The notes under the pieces were generated by a model. The model was not told the DNA's origin. It did no database searches and was given only the letters and a program-made list of their open reading frames with translations. From Lysobacter stagni (GTDB lineage Bacteria; Pseudomonadota; Gammaproteobacteria; Xanthomonadales; Xanthomonadaceae), in assembly GCF_030053425.1 (NCBI RefSeq), contig NZ_JASGBI010000001.1:2178001-2242000 (forward strand): a stretch of 64,000 nucleotides of DNA, written 5' to 3'. The translations under genes and the position numbers were made by a program. Shown one piece after another: positions 1 to 8,403 of the stretch. Numbering within the stretch: position 1 is the first letter of the stretch; each line of letters begins with the position of its first letter.

Positions 1-439
1 CCAGGTTGTAGAACTGGTTGATCGGCTGCTGCCACGTCGGGAAGCGCTCGGATTCCAGCGACTTCTCACGGTCGCGCACGAAGATCTCGTAGCTCAGCAG
101 TGCCTGGCCATCCAGCCCGTCCGGGCCAACGCCCTTCACCGACTTGAGCCAGCGCGTGTTGAAGTCGTGCAACTGCTTGCGGTACTGCGCCGACAGCGTG
201 TTGGGCAGCTGGTCGTTGTAGCGGTTGTCGCCCTGGAAGGTGGCCTGCAGCGGGTTCAACTTCAGCAGTTCTTCCCAGTACTGCTCGTACATCGCGTTGA
301 GCCGTTCGGCCTTGGCGGCCTGCGTGGCCGTTGCGACGGCGGGCGCCCCTGCGGTATGTCCCGGCAGGGCCACGGTGGCGGACAGGGCCAGGGCGATGGC
401 GAGCGGAAGGCGAAGCGAGGGACGCAGGGCTCGGAGCAT
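1..439 (-). CDS. DUF885 family secreted protein, N-terminal part (cut by window edge)
   Basis: The reading frame runs leftwards from an ATG at 439 and leaves the window, so only the first 146 residues are seen. Residues 1-30 form a signal peptide (MLRALRPSLRLPLAIALAL, then a small-residue cleavage region), so the product should be exported. The mature part starts with a helix typical of DUF885 proteins (YWEELLKLNPLQATFQGDNRYND, about residues 53-75), followed by the LSAQYRKQLHDFNTRWL segment. Family members are often annotated as metal-dependent peptidase-like proteins, but the catalytic part lies outside the window. It is divergent from the LytS-type kinase, with a shared 214-base upstream region. 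Function beyond family membership is unknown. Confidence 0.8.
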   Translation of the reverse strand, partial: MLRALRPSLRLPLAIALALSATVALPGHTAGAPAVATATQAAKAERLNAMYEQYWEELLKLNPLQATFQGDNRYNDQLPNTLSAQYRKQLHDFNTRWLKSVKGVGPDGLDGQALLSYEIFVRDREKSLESERFPTWQQPINQFYNL

Positions 440-653
440 GGGTTCGGTCAGTGGCGGGCGATCCCGAAGGCTCGCCCGGCCACCCGGGCCCGGCATGGGC
501 CGAAGGTCATGCGCGATGCGTCGCCGGTCCACTTCCTGCGCGTGAACCGTCGCAGGGCCGGCCGATATCGAGCGGGGACCAATCGAGCGGATCGAGGGAT
601 GAACGGGCCGTGCGCGATTGCAAGTGCGCGGGCCTCAGGCCAGCATCCCGACC

Positions 654-1721
654 ATGCGTAATCGACCGATGTTGCTGATCCTGCTGGTGCTGGGCTGGTG
701 GACCGTGAACGGCCTGGTATGGACCGGCCAGGTCCTGAACATGCGTGACGCCACCGGGCAATGGCTCGACGCGATGCAGGTGCTGCGGCTGGAACTCTCC
801 AGCGCCCTGTTGTGGGTGCCCATCACGCTGGCCCTGTTCTGGTGCGTCGATCGCTACCCCATCGAGCGCGGCCGCGCACTGCGTGCGGTGGCGCTGCAGG
901 GCGCGGCCGTGGTGATGGCGATCTTCGTGCGCGCCCTGGCGGTGATGGTGCTCAACGGCTGGGTGGGCTGGTACGCGCACCTGCCGTCGTTCCAGTCGGT
1001 GCTGGCCACCAGCGTGCTCAACAACCTGTTGATGGCGTGGATGATCGTCGGCGTGGCGCATGCGCTGGTCTACGCCGAACGCGCGCAACACCGCGAACGC
1101 CAGGCCATCGAGCTGGAATCGCGCCTGGCACAGGCCCGGCTCGAGGCGCTGTCGGCGCAGCTCAACCCGCATTTCCTGTTCAACGCACTCAACTCCATCG
1201 CCGAGATGGTGCACCGCGATGCGGAAGCGGCCGACCGCATGCTGGTCGACCTGGGCGCGTTGCTGCGCCACAGCCTGGGTGCGTCCGACCACCAGGAAGT
1301 CGCGCTGCGCGACGAGCTGGTCGCGCTGGACCATTACCTGGGCATCGAGAAGATGCGCCTGGGCGAACGCCTGCGCGTGCACTGGGGCATCGATTCCGGA
1401 TCGCTCGACGCACGCGTACCGCATCTGGTGCTGCAACCTCTGGTGGAGAACGCCATCCACCACGCGGTGGCGGTGCGCACCACGCCCGGCGAGGTCAGCG
1501 TGCGTGCCGAACGTGCGCAGGACCGGTTGATCCTGGAAGTGCGCGACGACGGCGGCCCGCAACGCACCTCGCGTGGTTCCGGCATCGGCCTGCGCAACAC
1601 GCGTGCGCGGCTGTCCTGCCTGTACGGCGCCGACCACCTGCTGGAGATCGTCGCGCTGGTGACCGGCGGTACGCTGGTGCGTCTGGACCTGCCTTACCGG
1701 CCCGCGGGAGCCACTCCGTGA
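654..1721 (+). CDS. LytS/YehU-type sensor histidine kinase
   Basis: Membrane sensor kinase of the LytS/YehU class (355 aa). The first 140 residues hold about four hydrophobic segments without a large periplasmic loop. A short coiled linker (HRERQAIELESRLAQARLEAL) leads to the His_kinase domain (PF06580 type), with phospho-accepting H173 in the motif QLNPHFLFNALNS. A HATPase follows with N box LVENAIHHAV and G boxes DDGG and GSGIGLRNTRARL. The ATG at 654 was chosen because it begins directly before the first membrane segment; an in-frame start 36 bases upstream would only add a polar tail. The stop overlaps the GTG start of the LytTR regulator by 4 bases, so the two form a translationally coupled pair. 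The signal sensed cannot be told from the sequence. Confidence 0.9.
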   Translation: MRNRPMLLILLVLGWWTVNGLVWTGQVLNMRDATGQWLDAMQVLRLELSSALLWVPITLALFWCVDRYPIERGRALRAVALQGAAVVMAIFVRALAVMVLNGWVGWYAHLPSFQSVLATSVLNNLLMAWMIVGVAHALVYAERAQHRERQAIELESRLAQARLEALSAQLNPHFLFNALNSIAEMVHRDAEAADRMLVDLGALLRHSLGASDHQEVALRDELVALDHYLGIEKMRLGERLRVHWGIDSGSLDARVPHLVLQPLVENAIHHAVAVRTTPGEVSVRAERAQDRLILEVRDDGGPQRTSRGSGIGLRNTRARLSCLYGADHLLEIVALVTGGTLVRLDLPYRPAGATP

Positions 1722-2473
1722 CGGAACGACTGCGCGCCGTGGTGGCCGACGACGAAACGATGTCGCGCGCGCGGCTGTGCCGCCTGCTCGGACAGACGCA
1801 GGACGTGGACGTGCTTGCCGAGTGCGCCGACGGCGACGCCGCGGTGGCGGCGATACGGCGCGTGCGGCCGCAGGTCGTCTTCCTCGACGTGCGCATGCCC
1901 GCGCTGAACGGCTTCGGCGTACTGGACGCCTTGCCACCCGCGGCGAGGCCGTGCGTGGTGTTCGTCACCGCGCATGCCGAGCACGCGTTGCGCGCGTTCG
2001 ACGCGGACGCCACCGACTACCTGCTCAAGCCGTTCTCGATGGAGCGGCTGCGTGAATCCCTGGATCGCGTGCGCCGCCACCTGGGCATGGAGAGCCCGCG
2101 TCACGACGTGCCCATTGTCTCGCCGGACGGCTATGTCGAGCGCCTGGCCGTGCCGGAGGGCACGCGCCTGCGCCTGCTGCCCGTGGATGAGATCGACTGC
2201 GTGCTGGCCCAGTCCAACTACGTCGAACTGTACGTGGGCGAACAGCGTTACCGGCTGCGCGACACGATGGCGGGCATCGAAGCGCGCCTAGACCCGCAAC
2301 GGTTCATGCGCGTGCATCGTTCGCGGCTGGTGCGGCTGGGTGCGATCCGCGACATCGAGACGCTTGAACCCGGCCGCTACGTCGTGCGCTTGCACAGCGG
2401 CCTGCGCCTGGGCACCGGCGCCAGCTATCGCGACCGCCTGCGCGCGGCGCTGGGTTTGGGCAGCGTGGGGTGA
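1718..2473 (+). CDS. LytTR-family response regulator
   Basis: Partner regulator of the preceding kinase (251 aa). Residues 1-120 are a receiver domain with acidic pocket DDE near residue 11, phospho-acceptor D57 (FLDVRMP), the Thr/Ala switch (FVTAHAEHA) and Lys in LLKPFS. The C-terminal half is a LytTR DNA-binding domain containing the signatures NYVELYVGE, FMRVHRSRLV and a terminal GASYRDRLRAAL. The GTG start at 1718 overlaps the kinase stop (GTGA), which fixes the start. Such pairs usually control a few membrane or envelope genes; the target is not evident here. A set of short direct repeats upstream of the pair (567-598) could be an autoregulatory site, but this is a guess. Confidence 0.92.
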   Translation: MTERLRAVVADDETMSRARLCRLLGQTQDVDVLAECADGDAAVAAIRRVRPQVVFLDVRMPALNGFGVLDALPPAARPCVVFVTAHAEHALRAFDADATDYLLKPFSMERLRESLDRVRRHLGMESPRHDVPIVSPDGYVERLAVPEGTRLRLLPVDEIDCVLAQSNYVELYVGEQRYRLRDTMAGIEARLDPQRFMRVHRSRLVRLGAIRDIETLEPGRYVVRLHSGLRLGTGASYRDRLRAALGLGSVG

Positions 2474-2476
2474 GCC

Positions 2477-3283
2477 TCAGGCGGCGGCGTGTTCGCGCAG
2501 TTCGCGCGCGCGCGCCTCGCCCAGGTAACGTGTGATGGCCACGCGCACCAGGTAGATCATCGGGATCAGCGCGACCGCGGCGAGCATCTTGTACGCATAG
2601 TTGACCGTGCTCACCGCCAGGAACAGCGACGTCGGCCACTTCTGCGGGCCCAGCACGAAGGCGATGTAGAGCACCACGAAACTGTCGACCAGCTGCGACA
2701 CCGCAGTGGAACCGGTCGCGCGCAGCCATACGTGCTTCTCGCCGGTCACGCTGCGGATGCGGTGGAACACGGCCACGTCGATCAGCTGCCCGAGCATGAA
2801 GGCGACCAGCGACCCGGCGATGGTCCACAGCCCCTGTCCGAACACCGCGGCGAACGCCGCCTGGTAGTCGGCCACGCCCTGCGACTGGGCTGCCTTGACC
2901 CACCACGCCGCCGGCACGATCTCGATGGCCGCGAACGCGAACACAAAGCCGTAGACGATAAGGCCGGCAGCGAGCCAGGAAATCATGCGCACGCCGCGAC
3001 GGCCGAAGAACTCGTTGATGACATCGGTCATCAGGAACACCACCGGCCACAGTAGCGTGCCGGCGGTGAAGCTGAGCGAGCCGGTCTGGCCGAACAGGTT
3101 CCAGTGCAGCGGCGCGATGCCGAGCGTGTCTTCCAGAGCGAAGATCTTGACGCCGATGAACTCGGCGAGCACCGCGTTCACGCAGAAGAACGCGCCCAGC
3201 ACGATGAACAGCCGCACGGCGCGATCGTTGATCGTGCCCGCGGGCTGGATGGAACCGGAGGCGGAGGCAGTGGTTTCGCTCAC
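2477..3283 (-). CDS. yhhQ: Queuosine precursor transporter, YhhQ/VUT family
   Basis: Integral membrane protein (268 aa) of the VUT-1/YhhQ family, which imports the queuosine precursors preQ0/preQ1. About six hydrophobic segments are visible, with the conserved early block NAVLAEFIGVKIF, the TD(V)INEFFGRRG signature and a QLVDS motif in the second half. Starts further upstream are open, but the GTG at 3283 is preceded by GGGGAA at good spacing and gives the family length after a short polar N-terminus, so it was chosen. The gene lies 28 bases downstream of the DUF502 gene on the same strand, so the two are probably co-transcribed. No queuosine synthesis genes are in this window. Confidence 0.85.
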   Translation of the reverse strand: MSETTASASGSIQPAGTINDRAVRLFIVLGAFFCVNAVLAEFIGVKIFALEDTLGIAPLHWNLFGQTGSLSFTAGTLLWPVVFLMTDVINEFFGRRGVRMISWLAAGLIVYGFVFAFAAIEIVPAAWWVKAAQSQGVADYQAAFAAVFGQGLWTIAGSLVAFMLGQLIDVAVFHRIRSVTGEKHVWLRATGSTAVSQLVDSFVVLYIAFVLGPQKWPTSLFLAVSTVNYAYKMLAAVALIPMIYLVRVAITRYLGEARARELREHAAA

Positions 3284-3311
3284 GCGCGTTTCCCCTGTGG
3301 ATACACGTGGC

Positions 3312-4004
3312 TTACGGCGCGTGGCTGCCGGGTGGCGAGAATGGAATGCTGTCGGGCGCGACGGCGCCACCGGAGATGATGAAGCTCATCGCCTGGTCGA
3401 CGGTCCAGTCGGTGGGCGTGATCTTCTCCACCGGCACGATCTCCAGGTAGCCGGAGGTCGGGTTCGGCGTGGTCGGCACGTACACCGCCGCGAGCTCGCG
3501 GCCGGTTCCGTGTTCGCGGATGACGCGGGTGACGAAGCCGATGGACTTCATCTCCTTGTGCGGGAAGTCCACCAGCACCACGCGCTGCGTGCCGTCGGGC
3601 TTGGTCTGCAGGATGTCCAGCAATTGGCGCGCGCTGGAGTAGATGGTGCTGGCCAGCGGAATGCGCTGGATCAACGCCTCGAACCAGCGCAGCAGGCGCT
3701 GGCCGAACACGCGCCGGGCCATCACGCCGGAAAACAGGATCACCGCGACGGTGGCCAGCATCGCCATCACCGTGCGCACCCACGGTTCGGTCAGCCACGC
3801 GAGCGAGGGGTACGACGACGCCAGGTTCTGCAGAAGCGGCGTGATGAACGGTTGGCTGATGTCCGACAACAGCACGAACACGAACTTCACCACCACCCAG
3901 GTGAGCCAGATGGGCAGCAGGGTCAGCAGGCCGGTGAGGAAGAGTTTCTGGAGACTCGGCCGCGCGGGAGCGGGCCGGGGGGCGGGAGCGGGGGAGGTCG
4001 ACAT
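3312..4004 (-). CDS. DUF502 family membrane protein
   Basis: Predicted inner-membrane protein of 230 aa matching DUF502. It has a proline-rich cytoplasmic N-terminus, two long hydrophobic segments (around LQKLFLTGLLTLLPIWLTWVVV and VRTVMAMLATVAVILFSG), then a soluble beta-rich part with the typical TRVIREHGTGRELAAVYVPTTPNPTSGYLEIVP stretch (split here by many conserved Gly/Pro) and the SFIISGG end motif. The ATG at 4004 is preferred; the open frame continues upstream without support and neither start has a strong ribosome site. The function of DUF502 proteins is unknown. It sits upstream of yhhQ and 81 bases downstream of the kinase gene on the same strand. Confidence 0.85.
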   Translation of the reverse strand: MSTSPAPAPRPAPARPSLQKLFLTGLLTLLPIWLTWVVVKFVFVLLSDISQPFITPLLQNLASSYPSLAWLTEPWVRTVMAMLATVAVILFSGVMARRVFGQRLLRWFEALIQRIPLASTIYSSARQLLDILQTKPDGTQRVVLVDFPHKEMKSIGFVTRVIREHGTGRELAAVYVPTTPNPTSGYLEIVPVEKITPTDWTVDQAMSFIISGGAVAPDSIPFSPPGSHAP

Positions 4005-4085
4005 GCGGCGGATTGTAGAGCGTGAGGCAGGCCGCTTGCGCGGCATTGCCACGCGGGACCGGTCATGGATGGCCGGGTCGGCCGC

Positions 4086-6092
4086 TCAACGCTCGCGGAC
4101 GAGGCGGAAGCCCACGTCGTCGTAGCCGCGCGCGGCCAGCAGCGTGCGCTGCCCCTCCTGGCTGCGCCAGGATTCGCCCGCGACCTGGCGTTGCTGGCAA
4201 TTGCGCCCGCAGTCGCGCAGCCACATCGACACTGCGCGACCGTCGATCTCGGCCGGCAGCTGTGCGATCTCTTCGTGGCTGGGCAGGCGATAGCGGCGGC
4301 CGGTCTGCGCGCTGTACCACTGCGCATAGGCCTGCGCGTCTTCCATGGAGATGCACACGACCGGGTCGTTCTCGCCCTGGCGGAATCCGGGCGACTGCCA
4401 GTCGCGTGGATCGATCACGCGCAGGATCGACGCGCGTTCGCGGCACAGCGACGGGTCGCGGCCGTTGGCCACGGCGAAGCGCGCGTACTCGCGGCGGCTG
4501 ACCGGGCGCGGCGTGAGTGCCACGCTGACCTTGGCGCTGGCCTGCGAGACGGCATCGAGCGTGGCGCCGCGCGCCAGACCCTTCGGCAGATCCTTCGCCC
4601 GCGCAAGCAGTCGCGCGTCGAGCGGACGCGGCAGTTGCAGCGCGGCGGCCAGCGCGGTGATGCGTTGCACGTCGGAGCCATCGCGGCGGCGAACGGCGAG
4701 CTGCAGTCGCGCGTCGAGCGCCTTGCCGACCTGTTCGCGCAACTGCTGCTGGGCGGGCGAGCCCGCGGTTCCGGTCTGTTGCCCCAGCGCGGTCGCGCGG
4801 CTGCCGAGCTCGCGCGCGTGCTCGTCGCGGCCGTCCTTCACGGCGCGCACGATCTGTTCGCCGAACACGCGCGTCAGATCGTCGATGGCCTTGGCCACGT
4901 CCGGGTGCGTGCTGTCGGTATGCCAGGCCAGCAGCACGCTGTCGAAGGCGTTGGCGTCCGGCGGCTCGGTGAGGCGGCCGCGCGCGATCTGCTGGCGTGC
5001 AAGCTCCAGCGCGCGCTGCAGCGGTGCTTCGGGCAGCGGCTGCAGCATCGCAGCCGTGGGATCGACGACCGGCGTGGCATTGGGCGCGGTGGACATCATC
5101 GGTGCCGGCGCCGGGCGCTCGTCGTCCTCGTCGTGCCCCAGGCTGAAGCCGAGCACCACCAGCGTGACGGCGGTGACGCCCAGCGTGGCCCACACCGGCA
5201 TCGCCCAGCGCGGCGACGGACGCAGGCGTTGGAGCACTTCCACCGCCGGCGACCACGGCTTGCGCTGCTGCACCGAACGGATCGCATCGGCCATCTGCGC
5301 CGCATCCTGGAACCGGTGCGCGGCCTGCTTGGTCAGTGCGCGATTCATGAATCGCTGCCAGTGACGCAGGTGGTGCGGCAGTTTCGGAATCGGATCCTGC
5401 GCGTGCATCACCGCCATCGACAGCGCGTCGGACGCCTCGAACGGCAGGCGACCGGTGAGCATTTCCCAGAACAGCACGCCCATGCTGTAGAGATCGGCGC
5501 GTCCATCGACGTCCTCGCCACGCGCCTGTTCGGGCGCCATGTACGCGGTGCTGCCGACAGCCAGGCCAGCCGTGGTGACGCGAGGGCCGAAGCCACGGCG
5601 CAGCGCGATGCCGAAGTCGGCCAGCAACACGCGCTCGCCTTCGTCGAACAGCACGTTCTCGGCTTTCACGTCGCGATGCACGACGCCGCGCGAATGCGCG
5701 TACTCCAGCGCGGACAGCAACGTCATCGCGATCTCGATCGCGCGGGGTTCGTCCTTGCTCAGATCGCGCTGGCCCAGATGGCCGCGCGGAAGGAACGGCA
5801 TCGCGTAGTACGGCAGCCCTTCGTGCGTGCGACCGACTTCGTGGATGCCGACGATGTTGGGATGTTCCAGCCGCGCGATGGTGCGCACTTCGTTTTCGAA
5901 GCGGCGACGACTGACTTCATCGGCCAGCGCGACGGGCAGCATCACCTTGATGGCGACTTCGCGCGACAACGCGATCTGGTGGCCCAGATACACGGTCGAC
6001 ATGCCACCGTGGTTGATCACGCGGTGCAGTCGATACCCCGTGATCTCCGGCAATGGCGATGCGTTGTCGTTGTTGGATGCAGACCCGGACAT
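4086..6092 (-). CDS. Membrane Ser/Thr protein kinase with C-terminal FGE/SUMF1-like domain
   Basis: A 668-aa Hanks-type kinase. The kinase domain spans about residues 18-275: Gly-loop INHGGMSTVYLG, ATP lysine K49 (AIKV), catalytic HRDVKAEN with D141, DFG at 159-161, and APE at 186-188, so it looks active. A single membrane helix lies at about 297-318. An alpha-helical outer region of some 200 residues follows, then about 145 residues resembling the formylglycine-generating-enzyme/sulfatase-modifying fold (PRPVSRREYARFAVANG, AYAQWYSAQTGRRYRLPSHEE, VSMWLRDC, GFRLVRE). The last domain is short and lacks the usual GNVWEW block, so it is probably a sensory or binding module rather than an enzyme. 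The ATG is preceded by a G-rich ribosome site. Similar kinases occur in Xanthomonadaceae; the substrate is unknown. Confidence 0.88.
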   Translation of the reverse strand: MSGSASNNDNASPLPEITGYRLHRVINHGGMSTVYLGHQIALSREVAIKVMLPVALADEVSRRRFENEVRTIARLEHPNIVGIHEVGRTHEGLPYYAMPFLPRGHLGQRDLSKDEPRAIEIAMTLLSALEYAHSRGVVHRDVKAENVLFDEGERVLLADFGIALRRGFGPRVTTAGLAVGSTAYMAPEQARGEDVDGRADLYSMGVLFWEMLTGRLPFEASDALSMAVMHAQDPIPKLPHHLRHWQRFMNRALTKQAAHRFQDAAQMADAIRSVQQRKPWSPAVEVLQRLRPSPRWAMPVWATLGVTAVTLVVLGFSLGHDEDDERPAPAPMMSTAPNATPVVDPTAAMLQPLPEAPLQRALELARQQIARGRLTEPPDANAFDSVLLAWHTDSTHPDVAKAIDDLTRVFGEQIVRAVKDGRDEHARELGSRATALGQQTGTAGSPAQQQLREQVGKALDARLQLAVRRRDGSDVQRITALAAALQLPRPLDARLLARAKDLPKGLARGATLDAVSQASAKVSVALTPRPVSRREYARFAVANGRDPSLCRERASILRVIDPRDWQSPGFRQGENDPVVCISMEDAQAYAQWYSAQTGRRYRLPSHEEIAQLPAEIDGRAVSMWLRDCGRNCQQRQVAGESWRSQEGQRTLLAARGYDDVGFRLVRER

Positions 6093-6240
6093 CGCGGCGC
6101 CCCCTGTCGCGAAGAGGGAGCATACGCCGAGAGAGGCGAAACCTCACGACATGCTCATCACATACACGATGTGAATCGACGTGTTCGTTCGGCGTGATGA
6201 CGCGCAGGGTCAGTTTTTGTCGGAAAGGTCCAGTTTTCCG

Positions 6241-6726
6241 TCAGTTTTGGCCGTTCTCGCCGTTGCCGTCGGCGTCGCGATGCGCCGGTTTGCGCCGCAC
6301 GTAAAGCTGCTTGCGAACCTTGGCGACAACGTCCCCGTTTTCGTCGATGACATCGGTGTCGAACCATCGCAATGCCTTCTCGCCGTTCGCGGTAGCGGCG
6401 CGCAGTTCGTCGAGTACGTCCTCGCGCAGGCGGAAGTCCGCACGTACGGTGCCGCGTCCCGGCTTCACGAAATCGATCGTGCCGGCCTTGTCCCAGACCC
6501 AGAATTCGCTACCCAGCGCCTTCATGGCCAGCAGCATCCAGAACGGGTCGGTCATCGCGAACAGGCTGCCGCCGAAATGCGTGCCGACGTAGTTGCGGTT
6601 CCAGGGGCGCATGCGCAGCTCGACGTGCGCATGGCGGTAGTCGTCGGCGATGGCGGTGACGTGGATGCCGCTGAACAGGAACGGCGGCCAGAGGTTCAGG
6701 CCGCGGCGCAGGGTGCTGGCTTTCAT
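6241..6726 (-). CDS. DUF4442 hotdog-fold protein, putative acyl-CoA thioesterase
   Basis: A 161-aa protein with the pattern of DUF4442/PaaI-like hotdog proteins: N-terminal helix LNLWPPFLFSGIHV, then RPWNRNYVGTHFGGSLFAMTDPFWMLLAM, where the N-x-x-G-T-x-F-G-G loop starts the central hotdog helix. Beta strands follow (KAGTIDFVKPGRGTVRADFRL). The polar tail rich in Asn/Asp/Gly is likely disordered. The ATG at 6726 begins just before the domain. Family members are presumed acyl-CoA thioesterases, but the substrate is unknown. The gene ends at the start of an AT-richer 148-base spacer shared with the upstream part of the kinase gene. Confidence 0.75.
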   Translation of the reverse strand: MKASTLRRGLNLWPPFLFSGIHVTAIADDYRHAHVELRMRPWNRNYVGTHFGGSLFAMTDPFWMLLAMKALGSEFWVWDKAGTIDFVKPGRGTVRADFRLREDVLDELRAATANGEKALRWFDTDVIDENGDVVAKVRKQLYVRRKPAHRDADGNGENGQN

Positions 6727-6783
6727 GCGGGGGGAGGCGTGGGGCGGGAGGGCGCCCAGCCTGCCATACGGATGCGTACTGTG

Positions 6784-6804
6784 GTAGCCCGGCCGAGGCC
6801 GGGC
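6784..6804 (+). repeat. SMAG/REP-like GTAG stem-loop
   Basis: GTAG at 6784-6787 is followed by a perfect 8-bp stem, GCCCGGCC / GGCCGGGC, with a 2-base loop (6787-6804). A GTAG tetranucleotide next to a short GC-rich palindrome is the layout of Stenotrophomonas SMAG/REP elements, which RAYT transposases move. It lies just downstream of the thioredoxin gene, where it may also act as a terminator or RNA stabiliser. There is no T-run. Only one copy was noticed in this window. Confidence 0.55.
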
Positions 6805-6811
6805 GCCAGAA

Positions 6812-7684
6812 TCAGAACAGCAGCGAGGACATCTTGCGGCGGTAGCGTCCCACCAGATCCTCGTCCTCGACCACGCGGAAGGCGTCGATGAGGGCCTTGC
6901 GCGGCAGACCGTCGGCGTAACCGCGGTCGCGGCGCAGCATTTCCAGGAACTGCTCCAGGCCCGCCTCGGCGTCGCCATCGACGATATGCAACGTGCCCAG
7001 CAGGTGGCGGGCGCGCAGGTCGTCGGGATTGCTGGCGATGGCTGCCTGCAGCACTTCCGGCGCCGGCGCGTCCTTCAGCAGCGTCGCGAAACCCAGGCGC
7101 GAACGGGCGCGCTGGGCGCGGTCGTCGGTAGCGAGGTTGGCGGGCAGGGCGTCGAGCAACTGTTCGGCTTCCGTGGCTGCGCCGGTGCGCAGCAGGGCCA
7201 GTGCCAGTTCCAGCTTGAGTTCGGCGTTGTCCGGGGCCGCGGCGGATTCAGTGCGCAGGCGGATCACCTCCGCGTGCGGGTCCAGCGGGACAGCCGTTTC
7301 GGCCGGTGCTTCGGGCTCGTTCGCGGCCGGTTCGATGCCGTGGTGCTTCAGGAACTCGCGGATCTGGCCTTCCGGCAGCGCGCCGGGGAAGCCATCGACC
7401 AGCTGGCCGTCCTTCACCAGGAACACCGTCGGAATCGAGCGCACCTGGAACGCGCCGGCCAGCTGCGGCTCCTTGTCGACATCGACCTTGGCCAGGCGGA
7501 ACGCGCCGTGGTAGTCGGCCGCCAGCTTCTCCAGGATCGGGCCCAGCGTCTTGCAGGGGCCGCACCATTCGGCCCAGAAATCGATCAGCACCGGCGTCTG
7601 CAGGGATTTCTGCAGCACCTCGGTCTCGAAGGTGTCGGCGGTGGCGTCGAAGACGTGGGCGGTGTCGGCGTTCTGGTCGGTCAT
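6812..7684 (-). CDS. cnoX: CnoX-like thioredoxin with TPR tail (YbbN family)
   Basis: A 290-aa protein. Residues 1-115 are a thioredoxin domain with active site WCGPC (C41, C44) and the cis-proline in SIPTVFLVKDG. The rest is helical repeats with tetratricopeptide character, matching the TPR_19/20 regions of YbbN/CnoX. In this family the protein is a chaperone-redox factor that protects unfolding substrates and hands them to GroEL. Many CnoX proteins have lost the redox site, but the intact CGPC here predicts real thiol-disulfide activity, as in the Caulobacter type. The ATG at 7684 matches the usual N-terminus; an ATG 27 bases upstream is possible. No signal peptide is present, so it is cytoplasmic. 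Confidence 0.88.
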   Translation of the reverse strand: MTDQNADTAHVFDATADTFETEVLQKSLQTPVLIDFWAEWCGPCKTLGPILEKLAADYHGAFRLAKVDVDKEPQLAGAFQVRSIPTVFLVKDGQLVDGFPGALPEGQIREFLKHHGIEPAANEPEAPAETAVPLDPHAEVIRLRTESAAAPDNAELKLELALALLRTGAATEAEQLLDALPANLATDDRAQRARSRLGFATLLKDAPAPEVLQAAIASNPDDLRARHLLGTLHIVDGDAEAGLEQFLEMLRRDRGYADGLPRKALIDAFRVVEDEDLVGRYRRKMSSLLF

Positions 7685-7775
7685 CGGCGGGAACTCATTT
7701 CGTCGTTGCACGGGACATGGGGACGGCGCGGTCGCGGGGCAAGCGCGCGGGCGGCGGTCACGCTAGCATGCCGGC

Positions 7776-8378
7776 ATGAATCGACCGGGATTCCCCGCGA
7801 TGCTCGACCGCTACGCCGGCTGGATCGCCGCCGCGTGCTGCGTGCTGGCCGCGCTCGGATTCTCCGCCGCGCTGCCGGGCTTTTCGCACACGCAGCATCC
7901 GCTGGCCCTGTTGGGCGCGCACGGCGTCGAGCGCGCCGCGGCGTACAACCTGCTCGGCTTCGTCGTGCCCGGATTGCTGGCTGCGTGGACGTTCGCGCGT
8001 CTGCGCGACCGGCTGCCCGCCAGCGCGGGGCGCATGGGCGCGATCGGCGTGTGGCTGCTGGTCATCGGCGCGCTGGCCTTCACCGCGCAGGGCATCTGGC
8101 CGCTGGACCCGAACGATCTGGACGGCGCGGTCAGCCAGCGCCATGCGACGGCGTGGATGCTGTGGTGGCTGTCGTTCGCCGTGGGCGGTGTGCTGTTCGG
8201 AATCGGAGTGCGCAGCAACGGAGCATGGCGTGGCACCGGTTTCGCGCTGGCCGCGGCGGGCGTGCTTGCCATCGCGCTGAACGTGGTCGCCAGCCGGTGG
8301 ATGCCCGGCCCCTGGGCGCAGCGGGTCGTGCTGCTGCTGTGGCTGGCCTGCGTGGTGCTGGCATCGCGCCGACGTTGA
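7776..8378 (+). CDS. DUF998 family membrane protein
   Basis: A 200-aa protein with six hydrophobic segments and very few charged residues between them, matching the DUF998 family. Diagnostic parts are a first helix followed by FSHTQHPLALLGAHG, the AAYNLLGFVVPGLLAAW segment and a central FTAQGIWPLD with an acidic loop and QRHATAWMLWWL. The function of the family is unknown. It stands alone, divergent from the thioredoxin gene (91 bases between starts) and convergent with the amidohydrolase gene, whose stop is only 25 bases away. Confidence 0.8.
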   Translation: MNRPGFPAMLDRYAGWIAAACCVLAALGFSAALPGFSHTQHPLALLGAHGVERAAAYNLLGFVVPGLLAAWTFARLRDRLPASAGRMGAIGVWLLVIGALAFTAQGIWPLDPNDLDGAVSQRHATAWMLWWLSFAVGGVLFGIGVRSNGAWRGTGFALAAAGVLAIALNVVASRWMPGPWAQRVVLLLWLACVVLASRRR

Positions 8379-8403
8379 GCCGGCGCGACGCGCATGTGGG
8401 CGC

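Noticed and set aside
6158..6174. TCACAT-N5-ATGTGA palindrome as a CRP/Clp site
   Set aside because: The half-sites are in the reverse order to TGTGA-N6-TCACA, so it does not match the CRP/Clp consensus. It remains an unassigned palindrome.
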